DNA from: Adiantum capillus-veneris
Taxonomy: Eukaryota > Streptophyta > Polypodiopsida > Polypodiales > Pteridaceae
Assembly (NCBI GenBank): GCA_014529385.2
Contig: CM043942.1
Coordinates: 56,979,340 to 57,043,339, forward strand
Direction of reading: 5' to 3'
DNA: 64,000 nt
Positions 20,745 through 30,682 of this stretch are shown in pieces; position 1 is the first letter of the stretch, and the number at the start of each line of letters is the position of its first letter. The notes under the pieces are model-generated. The model had not been told where the DNA came from. It did no database searches and was given only the letters and a program-made list of their open reading frames with translations. The translations under genes and the position numbers were made by a program.

Positions 20745-21036
20745 GGAGGTGAAGAAGAAGAAGATGGAGATGGAGATGGAGCAAGAGCACTCTTCTATTG
20801 CACAAATGAGAGAATGAGTAAAAATTAGGTTTAGTTGGCTTTTATATGAGCTCACCCCATTCACACTTGGGTGCCCATGCTTAGCCAACTAATCCCTTGA
20901 ATGTCCCAGTTAGAGTGTGCCTCTCATCGGCGATCACTCTTACCCTTTTCCTATTGGTCCGACAAGCCCAGTACCTGACTCTAAATAATACAACGTTTAT
21001 AGATCATAGGGTGTCCGTGTGCCGTGAGGGTTAACA
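20404..21036 (-). repeat. 5' LTR of gag-protease element
   Basis: 633 bp, a near-identical partner of 12175-12790. The inner end reads AATGCGC where the other LTR has TGTGCGC, so the canonical terminal dinucleotide is altered in this copy. The (CT)n(AC)n block at about 20647-20742 is longer than in the other LTR. The outer flank ACATC completes the target duplication. Confidence 0.95.
20839..20846 (-). promoter_or_regulatory. Putative TATA box of gag-protease element
   Basis: TATAAAAG on the minus strand in the 5' LTR, upstream of the (GT)n(GA)n block in element orientation. Transcription would begin about 25-35 nt further on, near 20810. This is motif evidence only. Confidence 0.55.
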
Positions 21037-21041
21037 ACATC

Positions 21042-21770
21042 CACCGGCCATGGAACCACTGACCCCAGTAAATCAGTAGGCCAAGTATGTGAACTCGATA
21101 CTTGTGAAAAGAATCATGATTGATGATACCTCAATAGGAATCTACTACATGGATGATACAAAAGCTCACGTAAGAGTATTTTATCGCACAACGTATCCAT
21201 CCATGAGTTCTTTATCCAAAACAACGATTTTGTGTGTGTATGCTGACGATGTGCCACTTCCTAATGTGACATTCCAAGACATACATAGGCAAAATTTTGA
21301 AGCCATACCAGAAGGTGAAGCCCAAAGGTACACGTACCAAGGTTTCCCAATGATGAATAGATTTTCTACTATAGGAAAACCACGAGTAATGCCGCAAGAT
21401 TTGCAAGGTTTGTCAACATGTGGGGGCATACCTAGACAAAGGTCTTCCAAACCCTTCCAGATCTAGCACCTATAGGAAGCACATTCTAGCAACTTGGAAT
21501 GCAAGAATGAAATGGTTTTTATTTGGCCATGCAAGGGCCATACCAACCACAAACACCTTATACACAGAATTTGATCCAACCACCAATAGGGTATCGACCA
21601 TCTTATGTACAGTATCAAATACCAAACCAACAAAAGATGGTTTCAGACCCTCCCAAGTGCAAAAATGGGTCAAAAAAACTTTCAATGGGAATGGAGATCC
21701 CTATGAACATGTTGCTCTCTACAGGCAAGTGATAAGAGCAGAACATGTTATGAATTTCAGACCATAGTAT
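21042..21770 (+). pseudogene. gag: Gag-like reading frame, right part
   Basis: It continues the frame from 12174 after the ACATC duplication, with one TAG about 13 codons in. It runs to 21466 (YYMDDTKAHVRVFYRTTYPSM) and then shifts frame. The end (about 21640-21767) carries SQVQKW, DPYEHVALYRQVIRAEH, matching the gag core of 129-1370 (SQVQKW, DPRDHVVAFRRVIRAEE). At about 21770 the gag homology stops and copia RT homology starts. Confidence 0.65.
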
Positions 21771-21880
21771 GAGGGCCTTGGGAGCGCTCCATACAAAGCA
21801 AGACTTGTTGCAAAGGGATTTAAGCAACAACAAGGTGTGGACTTTGAAGAGATATTTACCCTTGTTGTTAAGATGACCAC
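21771..21880 (+). pseudogene. pol: Copia RT fragment, upstream of chromovirus copy 1
   Basis: The frame encodes [20 protein letters not shown], the conserved start of Ty1/copia RT. It runs to the ACCAC at 21876-21880 and resumes at 30683 beyond chromovirus copy 1. The 5' part of the copia element (gag, protease, integrase) is absent; the join to gypsy gag at about 21770 is a recombination scar. Confidence 0.88.
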
Positions 21881-23515
21881 TATCATAAAATCTAATATCT
21901 AACCAACCCAAATGATTTTCTCATATTAAATTGATCACTTAATGTGGGAGAATAAATGGGAACAAGTGTTAAGATATAGATATATGCTTATAGATCTATC
22001 TCAACACGGGGCCAATAGTAAAGGGGCCCAAATGGGAGATGGTCTATCAAGAGCAAGGCTAACCAATGGAGCATAAGACCTTAGGGTTAGCTTCATTGAA
22101 GACCTCCAATAATGTGTGTAAAAGTCCTTTGACCTTAGGTAAGCTAGGGCTGAGCTTGAGGTGGGAACCCGGCCCAAGCTCGAGGTGCTTGACCTGCTTG
22201 AGGTGCTTGTCGTGCTTGAGGTGTTTGTCCTGCTTGAGGTGCTTGATTAAGGTGCTTGAGGTGCTTGAATTACTCCATGCTTGAGGTGCTTGACTTGCCG
22301 CTTGATTAAGGTGCTTGAGGTGCCTTGACATGCTTGCCTGAGATGCTTGTGGGAATACCCCCTAGTCCAAGTGCTTTGTCATGCTTGATGACTAAGGTGC
22401 TTGAGCTCCTAAAGTCAAAAGCATCCCTACAGAGAGGGGGGGCGAGCCCTTTTCCTAGGGATTAGAGAGAGAACACACACTCACACTCACAAGGGAAGCC
22501 CCAGCTTGAAGAGGCAGCAAGGACACGTGTCAGGTCCCTACCCATGTTACCTTCATGTGTTGCTTGAAGCCTATTGGCTAGGCTTCAAAGGGGTCCAATG
22601 ATAAATTACTTGAATTATCTAATTGTTTTTGAATTTATCAAGTCCTCTCTCTCAAAGGGGAAAGGGGGACACTTGTCCCAAGGCTATCCCTGTTGCTTGT
22701 AATGGCTTTTGCTTGTGATTGGCTAGGCCTGGAGGAGTCCAATGAGCTTCAAGCATGAGCTACAACGGGGGGTCGACCCAAGCAAGCTAGGGGGGTGCTT
22801 AGGGGGTATACTCACCCACACACACTCACAAACACTCTCATTGTGTACTATGCAGAGTGCACGAGCTCCCTCTCCTTCTCCAAGCAAGTAGAGGTTGAGA
22901 GCCTACACCAACACTCTTGGCTATGGAGTGCAAACCCATCAAGAGCCATGCTTCATGCTTTAATCTTGCCATCTCCTTTCTTCTTCATTCCTATGCTATA
23001 ATGTTGCTAGCAACAAGAGTATGATAAGTGAGGAGGAACTAATTCTTCTCCTACGAAATGGTTTCTTCTTCCTCTTCCCTACCCTCTTTCCTGCTAGCTC
23101 TCTCCACCTTCGAAGGTGTTTGAGGTCTTGGGACTGAGGCTTGGTATAGTTAAAGCTTTCTTCAAGTTTAGGTTATGCTATGATGGTGATGCATGAAGCT
23201 TTCCATCTTCATTGCTTCACCTAGGTCACAAGGAACACAAAGAATGTATTGTAACAAGTCTCTCTTTATGGGAGAAATCATAATACAAATGCCTATTGGA
23301 GGGGGGGACGGCTCCACATAAATCCGGTCCTCAACTGTTGTCATGTTCTCTAAATTCTCTCTCTTGCAAAAGTATTGTCTATGCCAAGTTAACTAATTGC
23401 TATGATTATGTTGCTATCTTCAATTATGTCAACCACTATGCTCACAAAATCATTTCTTGAAAGTACTCTCATTAAATTCCGCTACTCTCAAATTGAATAG
23501 GCAAATTCCATTACA
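21881..23515 (+). repeat. 5' LTR of chromovirus copy 1
   Basis: 1635 bp matching 29063-30682 throughout. The first bases are TATCATAAAATC where the 3' LTR has TGTCATAAAATC, so the terminal TG has mutated. It ends ATTACA next to the primer site. It contains a TTGAGGTGCTTG minisatellite at about 22150-22330. Confidence 0.95.
22150..22330. repeat. TTGAGGTGCTTG minisatellite in LTR
   Basis: Units of 10-15 bp built on CTTGAGGTGCTTGA repeat about a dozen times. The same array, with different unit numbers, sits in the 3' LTR (about 29335-29500) and inverted in the copy 2 LTRs (about 32890-33070 and 39990-40130). Confidence 0.9.
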
Positions 23516-23516
23516 T

Positions 23517-23528
23517 TGGTATCAGAGC
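23517..23528 (+). promoter_or_regulatory. Primer binding site, initiator tRNA-Met
   Basis: TGGTATCAGAGC, one base after the LTR, is the exact standard plant initiator tRNA-Met primer site. Confidence 0.95.
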
Positions 23529-23928
23529 ATTTGGTTTCTCTTTTCTTGCTTAAGAAGAGAGGTCTTAAGTAGCCTATAAATGGTTGATGTTGTTAATTAT
23601 AATAGAGTAAGTGGAACTGGGATCTAATATCGGTTTTGTTAAGCCCACTATGTGGGGGATGGTGCACACCTTGGGAGCTTTGGACTCAATAATGGAGTCT
23701 TTTTAGACTTGCCTACGGCTTTACCATTATTGAGCCATAAGAAGTCCGAAAGGAGCTAGCCCTTGGCAACTCTGCTATGTTAGACCTACTCCTCTACTCT
23801 CTATAATTAACCACTTTGAGCCGTGGGTGTAGATACTTAAGAGCCGATTTTCAAAGGCTAAGAGGAGTGGCAACTAAGGTTTTGTATTGCCAAAGCATAC
23901 ACTAAGTATAAACATAAATTTTGTTAAC

Positions 23929-25356
23929 ATGGTTGACAATAATCAAGAGAGTAGAATGAACATTGATAGCTTTGATTTTGCACATGAAGGTGCTAATGAT
24001 GATGCTCCCATGTTTGTGAATTATCTCGTCACTAGGTTGCAACAAGCTATGGGCAACCCTATTTTGCAAGCCGAAGTTACTCAACAACTTCGTGCTTATG
24101 GAATTTCCCTTCCTCTCCCAGAGGAGAGAGAGCTTAGGAGGCCTCTTGAAGAGACCCCCAAAAGAAGACTCTCTCCCATTCGAGAGGAGGAATCCAAAGA
24201 GAAAGAAAGCAATGGCAGTCTAAGTTCTTCTAAAGATGTGACTCCACGAAGACGGCGGTCTAGACGATCGCCTACTCCTCCCAAGAGGAAAAGAGCAACC
24301 TATAGTCCTTCTCCTCATCACTCTGAAAGGCAAGAGAGGAAACAAAGGAAAAAAAGGGCTAGGAAGAGGTCACCCTCTTCTCCTTCTTCTTCACCTTCCT
24401 CCTCTTCCGATGAAAGTTATGGCTATTCTCCTAGAGAATACAAGAGGGAAGGACATCGCAAATCATTTCCTGCATGGCGAAGGTCACAAAAGCTAAAGAA
24501 GTTCAAGGAGGGAGGAAAGAGTATCTCTTTTCTCACCTACGATGGCACCTTTGGTGCTACCGACAAAGTGTTGGCCTTCATCCAGCAATTTGATGCGGCC
24601 TTTGGGGACGAGGGCTTCACAGAGTCCTCCAAGCTACGCCATGTAGCTATGCACTTCCAAAAATCAGCTCGTCAATGGTGGGCTAGCCTTCGTGGCAATG
24701 GAGAAGCCCCAAAGACATGGAAAACTCTACGAGTTTCCATCATGAAGCAATTTCTTCCAAGCAATACCGAATGGCGCGGCTTGAAGCTTCTCTCTCATGA
24801 GTCTATCAACAAGTATGTAGACAAGTTTTGGGATTTACATCTCAAAGCTACTGTCTTTCCAAAGATAGACTTTGCCGAACAAAGACAGCAATTCTGTGCG
24901 GGATTACCTGAAGAGATGGCCGAATACATCAACTCTCAACGGCCTGGTACTATTACCGAAGTAATCCATCACACCATGGTTGCTTCACGCATCAATTTCC
25001 ATCAAGGGGCTAGACGTAATGTCAAGCCCATGGAAAACAAAGATAAAAATGATTCAAAGGGGAAATCCAATGCACAAAATAATTCCCAAGGCACTTCCAA
25101 CAACAACAATAACAACAACAACAATCGGTCCAAGGAGAAGGGAGTTTACAAAGGTAAAAACAAACTCTCTCCTAAAGAGCTTGAAGCTTTTCGCAAGGAC
25201 CATAAATGTTTCAAGTGTGGGGAGCAAGGACATGGCTATCGTTCTTGCCCCAAGAAGAATACTCGCAATGAGACTCCTAGGGCTTCCACCATCGAATCTC
25301 CAAAAGAGGATGCTCATTGCAAAGGATCATCACTCTCCTATGCTGGGGAAAGGTAA
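23929..25356 (+). CDS. gag: Chromovirus Gag with RS-like region and CCHC knuckle
   Basis: The first in-frame ATG (MVDNNQESRMNIDS) is at 23929; earlier codons read from a TTG. Order: a short conserved N-terminus with MFVNYLVTRLQQAM; an arginine/serine-rich basic region at about 100-185 (RRRRSRRSP, KRKRATYSPSP, RKKRARKRSPSS); the gag core at about 200-360 (DGTFGATDKVLAFIQQFDAAF, HFQKSARQWW, CAGLPEEMAEYIN); an asparagine-rich linker; and a CX2CX4HX4C knuckle (CFKCGEQGHGYRSC). In sister copies the frame continues into protease. Here a 1-bp deletion near 25343 gives a premature TAA at 25354-25356. Confidence 0.92.
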   Translation: MVDNNQESRMNIDSFDFAHEGANDDAPMFVNYLVTRLQQAMGNPILQAEVTQQLRAYGISLPLPEERELRRPLEETPKRRLSPIREEESKEKESNGSLSSSKDVTPRRRRSRRSPTPPKRKRATYSPSPHHSERQERKQRKKRARKRSPSSPSSSPSSSSDESYGYSPREYKREGHRKSFPAWRRSQKLKKFKEGGKSISFLTYDGTFGATDKVLAFIQQFDAAFGDEGFTESSKLRHVAMHFQKSARQWWASLRGNGEAPKTWKTLRVSIMKQFLPSNTEWRGLKLLSHESINKYVDKFWDLHLKATVFPKIDFAEQRQQFCAGLPEEMAEYINSQRPGTITEVIHHTMVASRINFHQGARRNVKPMENKDKNDSKGKSNAQNNSQGTSNNNNNNNNNRSKEKGVYKGKNKLSPKELEAFRKDHKCFKCGEQGHGYRSCPKKNTRNETPRASTIESPKEDAHCKGSSLSYAGER

Positions 25357-26935
25357 GAGAGCATGATGCCTTCATCTTGTTTGACCCTTGCTCTACTCTC
25401 AACTTCATATCAATAGAGTTGGCCACCAAGTTGGGCATTCAAGCTTTTGAGATGGGAGATATAGTAACAGCTGATGCAACTTTCAAGGGACAACAAGCCT
25501 CCATTACTCCCTTGATGGGAAGTTGAGGCTTCATGTCCAAAGCTATGTCGACAAAGAAGACTTCTTCATCTCTCCTTTCCAACATCTGGATGTTATCCTA
25601 GGGGCACCATGGTTTGATCGCATGGCTGCCAACATGAAGTTCCCTGAAAGGAGAATTTACTTCATCTACAGGGGAAAGAACATGTATATAGATGCTAGTG
25701 AGCGTGGTCGTACTATTCCACTTGTAAATCCTCTTTCTTTTGATAAATCAATGAAGAGCTCAGTTTCTGCGTACATGATTTATGTCAAAGAGTCTCTAAA
25801 AGCTAATAATGTTTCATCAAATGAAAATGATAGGAATCAAGAAGAGTTAGACTTGTCTACTTTTCTAAAAGGATTCCAAAATGTATTCATCGATGATATC
25901 CCTATGGACCTACCTCCAAAACGAGGGGATGATGACCATCGTATTGAGCTCCTTCCAGGAAGCTCACCGCCTAACAAACCTCCTTATCGAGTCTCACAAG
26001 CTCAACAAGAGGAGATTATGAGGCAAGTACAAGAATTGGTAGACAAAGGGATGGTGAGGCCTAGTTCCTCTCCCTTTTGTTCTCCAGTTCTTTTAGTGCA
26101 AAAGAAAGATGGTACATACTGTATGTGTGTGGACTATCGAGCACTAAACCATATCACTATCAAAAACAGATTTCCCGTGCCTCGGGTAGAAGATCTGTTT
26201 GATAAGCTACAAGGCTCTACTTACTTCAGTAGGATTGACCTTAAGAGTGGCTATCATCAAATAAGGATAGTGGATGAAGATATCCTAAAGACCGCGTTTC
26301 GCACAACATTTGGTCTTTATGAATATCTAGTCATGCCTTTTGGCTTGACTAATGCACCAGCTACTTTCAATCGTCTCATGGAGAAAAATTTTAGACGATA
26401 TCGTAAATTCACTGGAGTGTTCTTTGATGATATCATCATCTACTCCAAGTCTTTGGAGGAACATAAGCAACATCTCCAAGTGATTTTTCAAGCCTTGAGG
26501 GAGAACAAACTTTTTCTCAACCAAAAGAAAAGTGAATTCTTCCTTCAAGAGATTCAATATCTAGGTCATATTATCTCTCACGATGGTATTCGTATGGATC
26601 CATCAAAGTTAGAGGTAATAAAATCATGGCCTAACCCAAGGAATCTACATGAGCTAAGAAGCTTTATTGGTATGTGTGCATACTATAAACGCTTCATAGC
26701 AAAATTCTCTAAAGTAGCAGGACCACTACACGACTTAACAAAGAAGAACGTTAAGTTTGTATGGACTGCTAAGGAGCAAAATGCTTTTGAAAAACTCAAA
26801 GAGAAGCTTACCTCCCAACCAGTCCTCGTGCTTCCGGATCTCTCAAAGCCATTTGAGGTCCAATGTGATGCGTGTGGTGATTGCCTTGGAGCGGTTTTTC
26901 TTCAAGAAGGGCATGCCATAGCATATGAGAGCTGA
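25317..26935 (+). pseudogene. pol: Chromovirus pol, protease to RNase H part
   Basis: The protease site reads FDPCSTLNFIS, where copy 2 has FDPGSTHNFIS, so the Gly beside the catalytic Asp is lost. A 1-bp deletion near 25515 shifts the frame; reading resumes in the 25523-26935 frame. That frame holds the rest of protease (ILGAPWFDRM) and RT (about 26000-26560: [49 protein letters not shown], and FFDD at the catalytic site). RNase H begins with FEVQCDACGDCLGAV. A TGA, from a CGA in the copy 3 equivalent, ends it. RT itself looks intact. Confidence 0.92.
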
Positions 26936-28699
26936 AGGCTCAATAGTGATGAATGAGTCTTGGGCATTTATGAGAAAGAGCTTTTAGCTATTCTACATGC
27001 CCTAGATACATGGAAGCACTACCTATTGGGGACTCCATTTATCCTACGAACCGATCACCAAAGTCTCAAGTATTTCATGACGCAAACCAAACTTTCCAAC
27101 AAACAAATGAGGTGGGCAAATTTTCTTTCGCAATTTAATTTCCATATTGCTCACATAGCTGGTAAGCACAATCAAGTTGCCGATGCACTTTCACGACGAC
27201 CAAAAGTTAATGCGGTGTCTATAGCTACTCACAATGATCTATCCTCTATGATAGATGAGTATGCTACTGACCCTGACTTTAGAGACATAATGTCAGACCT
27301 TGCTTTGGGGAAGAAAGAGGAACCATTCACCTTGCATGATGGTTATCTTCTCCACGGAAATAGGCTATGTGTTACTCATTCCCTTCGTGAGAAGGTTATG
27401 TATGAATCCCATGCTCCTCCATATGCAGGGCATAGAGGAATTCAACCTACTCTCCGAGGAGTAGAGACGTATTTCTATTGGCCTACCATGAAAGTGGACA
27501 TACAAGAGTATGTTTCAAAATGTGTAGTATGCCAAAAGACCAAGTATGATAGAGGGAAGCAACCTGGATTACTCCAGCCATTGCCTATTCCAAATTCACC
27601 ATGGGAGAGTATATCCATGGATTTCATCTTTGGATTACCCAAGTCTATCCATGGGAATACAGGAATATGGACAATAGTCGACAGGTTTAGCAAGCAAGCA
27701 CATTTTATTCCTGTCAAAAAGACTATTAAGGCACATCAAATGGCAACTCTCTTCATATCTCAGATTTTCAAGCACCATGGATTACCCACATCCATCGTGT
27801 CAGATAGAGATCCTAGAATGACCAGTAATTTCTGGAAAGGTCTCTTTGAAAATCTAGGAACAAGATTGAATTTCTCTTCGGCCTATCACCCACAAACGGA
27901 TGGCCAAAGTGAGATAGCCAATCTTACGATACTCGATCTACTCAAGACTTATGTTACCGAAGTAGATCAACGCTCACAATGGAAAAAGTATTTACCTCTA
28001 GTAGAGTATGCCTACAATAATATTGTACATACTTCTACGGGGAAAGCACCTTTCGAGATCATAGAGGGAAGACCTAAAAGTCCCTTGCTACTCAAAGTAC
28101 ATGGGAAGATCTTCGCCGCCGATGAGTATAGCCGTGACCTACAAGAATCTTTTCAAAAGATTAGGGAGGCTATAGCCATCTCTCAACAAAGGCAAAAAGC
28201 TGCTGCTAATAAGCACAGAAGAGCCTTAATGTTCAAAGAAAATGATTGGGTCTTACTCAAATTTCCTAAGGCTCGATTAAGGCAAACGACGGGCAAAAAT
28301 CCTACGGGCCATCAAAAGTATTATGCTAAACTAGGAAAAAGATACTGTGGTCCTTTCCAAATCTTGAAGCCCATCAATGTGATGGCTTATCAACTCAAGT
28401 TGCCCAACCATTGGCTTATACACAACGCCTTTCATGTAAGCCTACTTAAGCCCTATAAAGGAGAGCCACCAACTGAACCAATTATTGAAGACCCTCCCGA
28501 AGTTGAAGACCAAGAAGAGGTGCTACAACCCGAAGCTGTCCTTTGGCATGAAGACAAGGTACTACGACATGGTAAGATAATCCGACGGTATCTTATTAAG
28601 TTCAAAAATTATCCTTTTGAAGATGCTAGATGGATGCAAGGAGTACAACTTAAGGATAGTATGAACCTTGTCAATGCTTACAATGCTTCCTTAGAGTAA
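26936..28699 (+). pseudogene. pol: Chromovirus pol, RNase H to integrase and chromodomain
   Basis: After a second TGA at about 26954 the frame is open to 28699. RNase H continues with YEKELLAILHALDTWKHYL and FILRTDHQSLKYF. The integrase zinc-binding region follows (HAPPYAGHRGIQPT, then CVVCQKTK). The integrase core has SMDFIFGLP, SDRDPRMTSNF and YHPQTDGQSEIANL, giving the D,D-35-E pattern. The tail includes LHNAF-type GPF/Y sequence (GPFQILKPI, IHNAFHVSLLKPY). A chromodomain-like end is at about 28545-28640 (DKVLRHGKIIRRYLIKFKNYPFEDARW). The chromodomain and the iMet primer place the family among chromoviruses. Confidence 0.93.
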
Positions 28700-29062
28700 G
28701 CAAATGTACAAATGTCTTTTAAATGACTCATGTTTTTGTCTTATATGACTAGTCCTCTTTTTAATTGTGCACAAATTTAACTAGTATGCATGATTAGAAT
28801 CATGTTTGTGATGATGACGTCTTTCAAACACCAAGTAGAATTTGTCACTCTACTTTGGGAGAATGAAATGGACTAAAGAGCAGACATGCTTGCGGCAGCT
28901 ATGTCTCCCAAGCACCAAATGGATTAGTCATCCATCTTGGAAAGATGTCGTAGGGTTAAAAAAAAGGGATCCTCTACCCGCTAAGTACGATTGACTAATG
29001 ACTGAGGCTTTATCTCTTCTACCTCATAGTCGAGGACGACTATGATTTCAAGAGAGAGGTAA
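28700..29062 (+). other. 3' untranslated region and polypurine tract of copy 1
   Basis: About 360 bp without coding. The purine run AAGAGAGAGGT at 29050-29060 lies just before the 3' LTR and acts as the plus-strand primer. A run of eight or nine A near 28960 sits where copy 2 carries its solo LTR. Confidence 0.8.
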
Positions 29063-30682
29063 TGTCATAAAATCTAATATCTAACCTACCCAAATGATTT
29101 TCTCATATTAAATTGATCACTTAATGTGGGAGAATAAATAGGAACAAGTGTTAAGATATAGATATGTGCTTATAGATCTATCTCAACACGGGGCCAATAG
29201 TAAAGGGGCCCAAATGGGAGATGGTCTATCAAGAGCAAGGCTAACCAATGGAGCATAAGACCTTAGGGTTAGCTTCATTGAAGACCTCCAATAATGTGTG
29301 TAAAATTCCTTTGACCTTAGGTAAGCTAGGGCTGAGCTTGAGGTGGGAACCCGGCCCAAGCTCGAGGTGCTTGACCTGCTTGGGGTGCTTGTCGTGCTTG
29401 AGGTGTTTGTCCTGCTTGAGGTGCTTGAGGTGCTTGACTTACTCCATGCTTGAGGTGCTTGACTTGCCGCTTGATTAAGGTGCTTGAGGTGCCTTGACAT
29501 GCTTGCCTAAGATGCTTGTGGGAATACCCCCTAGTCCAAGTGCTTTGTCATGCTTGATGACTAAGGTGCTTGAGCTCCTAAAGTCAAAAGCATCCCTACA
29601 AGAGGGGGGGCGAGCCCTTTTCCTAGGGATTAGAGAGAGAACACACACTCACACTCACAAGGGAAGCCCCAGCTTGAAGAGGCAGCAAGGACACATGTCA
29701 GGTCCCTACCCATGTTACCTTCATGTGTTTCTTGAAGCCTATTGGCTAGGCTTCAAAGGGGTCCAATGATAAATTACTTGAATTATCTAATTGTTTTTGA
29801 ATTTATCAAGTCCTCTCTCTCAAAGGGGAAAGGGGGACACTTGTCCCAAGGCTATCCCTGTTGCTTGTAATGGCTTTTGCTTGTGATTGGCTAGGCCTGG
29901 AGGGTCCAATGAGCTTCAAGCATGAGCTACAACGGGGGGTCGACCCAAGCAAGCTAGGGGGGTGCTTAGGGGGTATACTCACCCACACACACTCACAAAC
30001 ACTCTCATTGTGTACTATGCAAAGTGCAAGAGCTCCCTCTCCTTCTCCAAGCAAGTAGAGGTTGAGAGCCTACACCAACACTCTTGGCTATGGAGTGCAA
30101 ATCCATCCAAGAGCCATGCTTCAATGCTTAAGCTTGCCATCTCCTTCTTCTTCATTACTATGCTATTATGTATGCTAGCAACAAGAGTATGATAAGTGAG
30201 GAACTAATTCTTTCTCCTACGAAATGTTTCTTCTTCCTCTTCCCTACCCTCATTCCCTGCTAGCTCTCTCCACCTTCGAAGGTGTTTGAGGTCTTGGGAC
30301 TGAGGCTTGGTATAGTTAAAGCTTTCTTCAAGTTTAGGTTATGCTATGATGGTGATGCATGAAGCTTTCCATCTTCATTGCTTCACCTAGGTCACAAGGA
30401 ACACAAAGAATGTATTGTAACAAGTCTCTCTTTATGGGAGAAATCATAATACAAATGCCTATTGGAGGGGGGACCGGCTCCACATAAATCCGGTCCTCAA
30501 CTGTTGTCATGTTCTCTAAATTCTCTCTCTTGCAAAAGTATTGTCTATGCCAAGTTAACTAATTGCTATGATTATGTTGCTATCTTCAATTATGTCAACC
30601 CGCTATGCTCACAAAATCATTTCTTGAAAGTACTCTCATTAAATTCCGCTACTCTCAAATTGAATAGGCAAATTACATTACA
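29063..30682 (+). repeat. 3' LTR of chromovirus copy 1
   Basis: 1620 bp starting TGTCATAAAATC and ending ATTACA, followed by the ACCAC target duplication at 30683-30687. Slightly shorter minisatellite than the 5' LTR. Confidence 0.95.

Larger units (their letters stand above)
12175..21036 (-). mobile_element. LTR element with gag and protease only (8.9 kb, complete)
   Basis: Both LTRs (12175-12790 and 20404-21036), a primer site (20384-20401), a polypurine tract (12791-12802) and a 5-bp target duplication ACATC (12170-12174 and 21037-21041) define a complete minus-strand insertion. The LTRs differ by roughly 2 percent plus microsatellite length, so it is young. Internal coding runs from 19601 to 14419 and consists of a MNLRSGR-type N-terminal protein, gag core, four zinc knuckles, an aspartic protease and a novel tail. 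I find no RT, RNase H or integrase motif in any frame. It should depend on another element's enzymes, which fits the TR-GAG or other gag-coding non-autonomous class; family assignment is inference. Confidence 0.9.
21881..30682 (+). mobile_element. Chromovirus copy 1 (Ty3/gypsy), full length, nested in copia RT
   Basis: A complete 8.8-kb plus-strand element: 5' LTR 21881-23515, tRNA-iMet primer site 23517-23528, gag 23929-25356, pol to 28699, polypurine tract, 3' LTR 29063-30682. The target duplication ACCAC (21876-21880 and 30683-30687) lies inside copia RT coding sequence. The LTRs differ by roughly 2 percent. Coding is spoiled by two 1-bp deletions (about 25343 and 25515), two CGA-to-TGA stops (26934 and 26954) and a protease-site change. 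It is young but non-functional as it stands. Confidence 0.95.
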
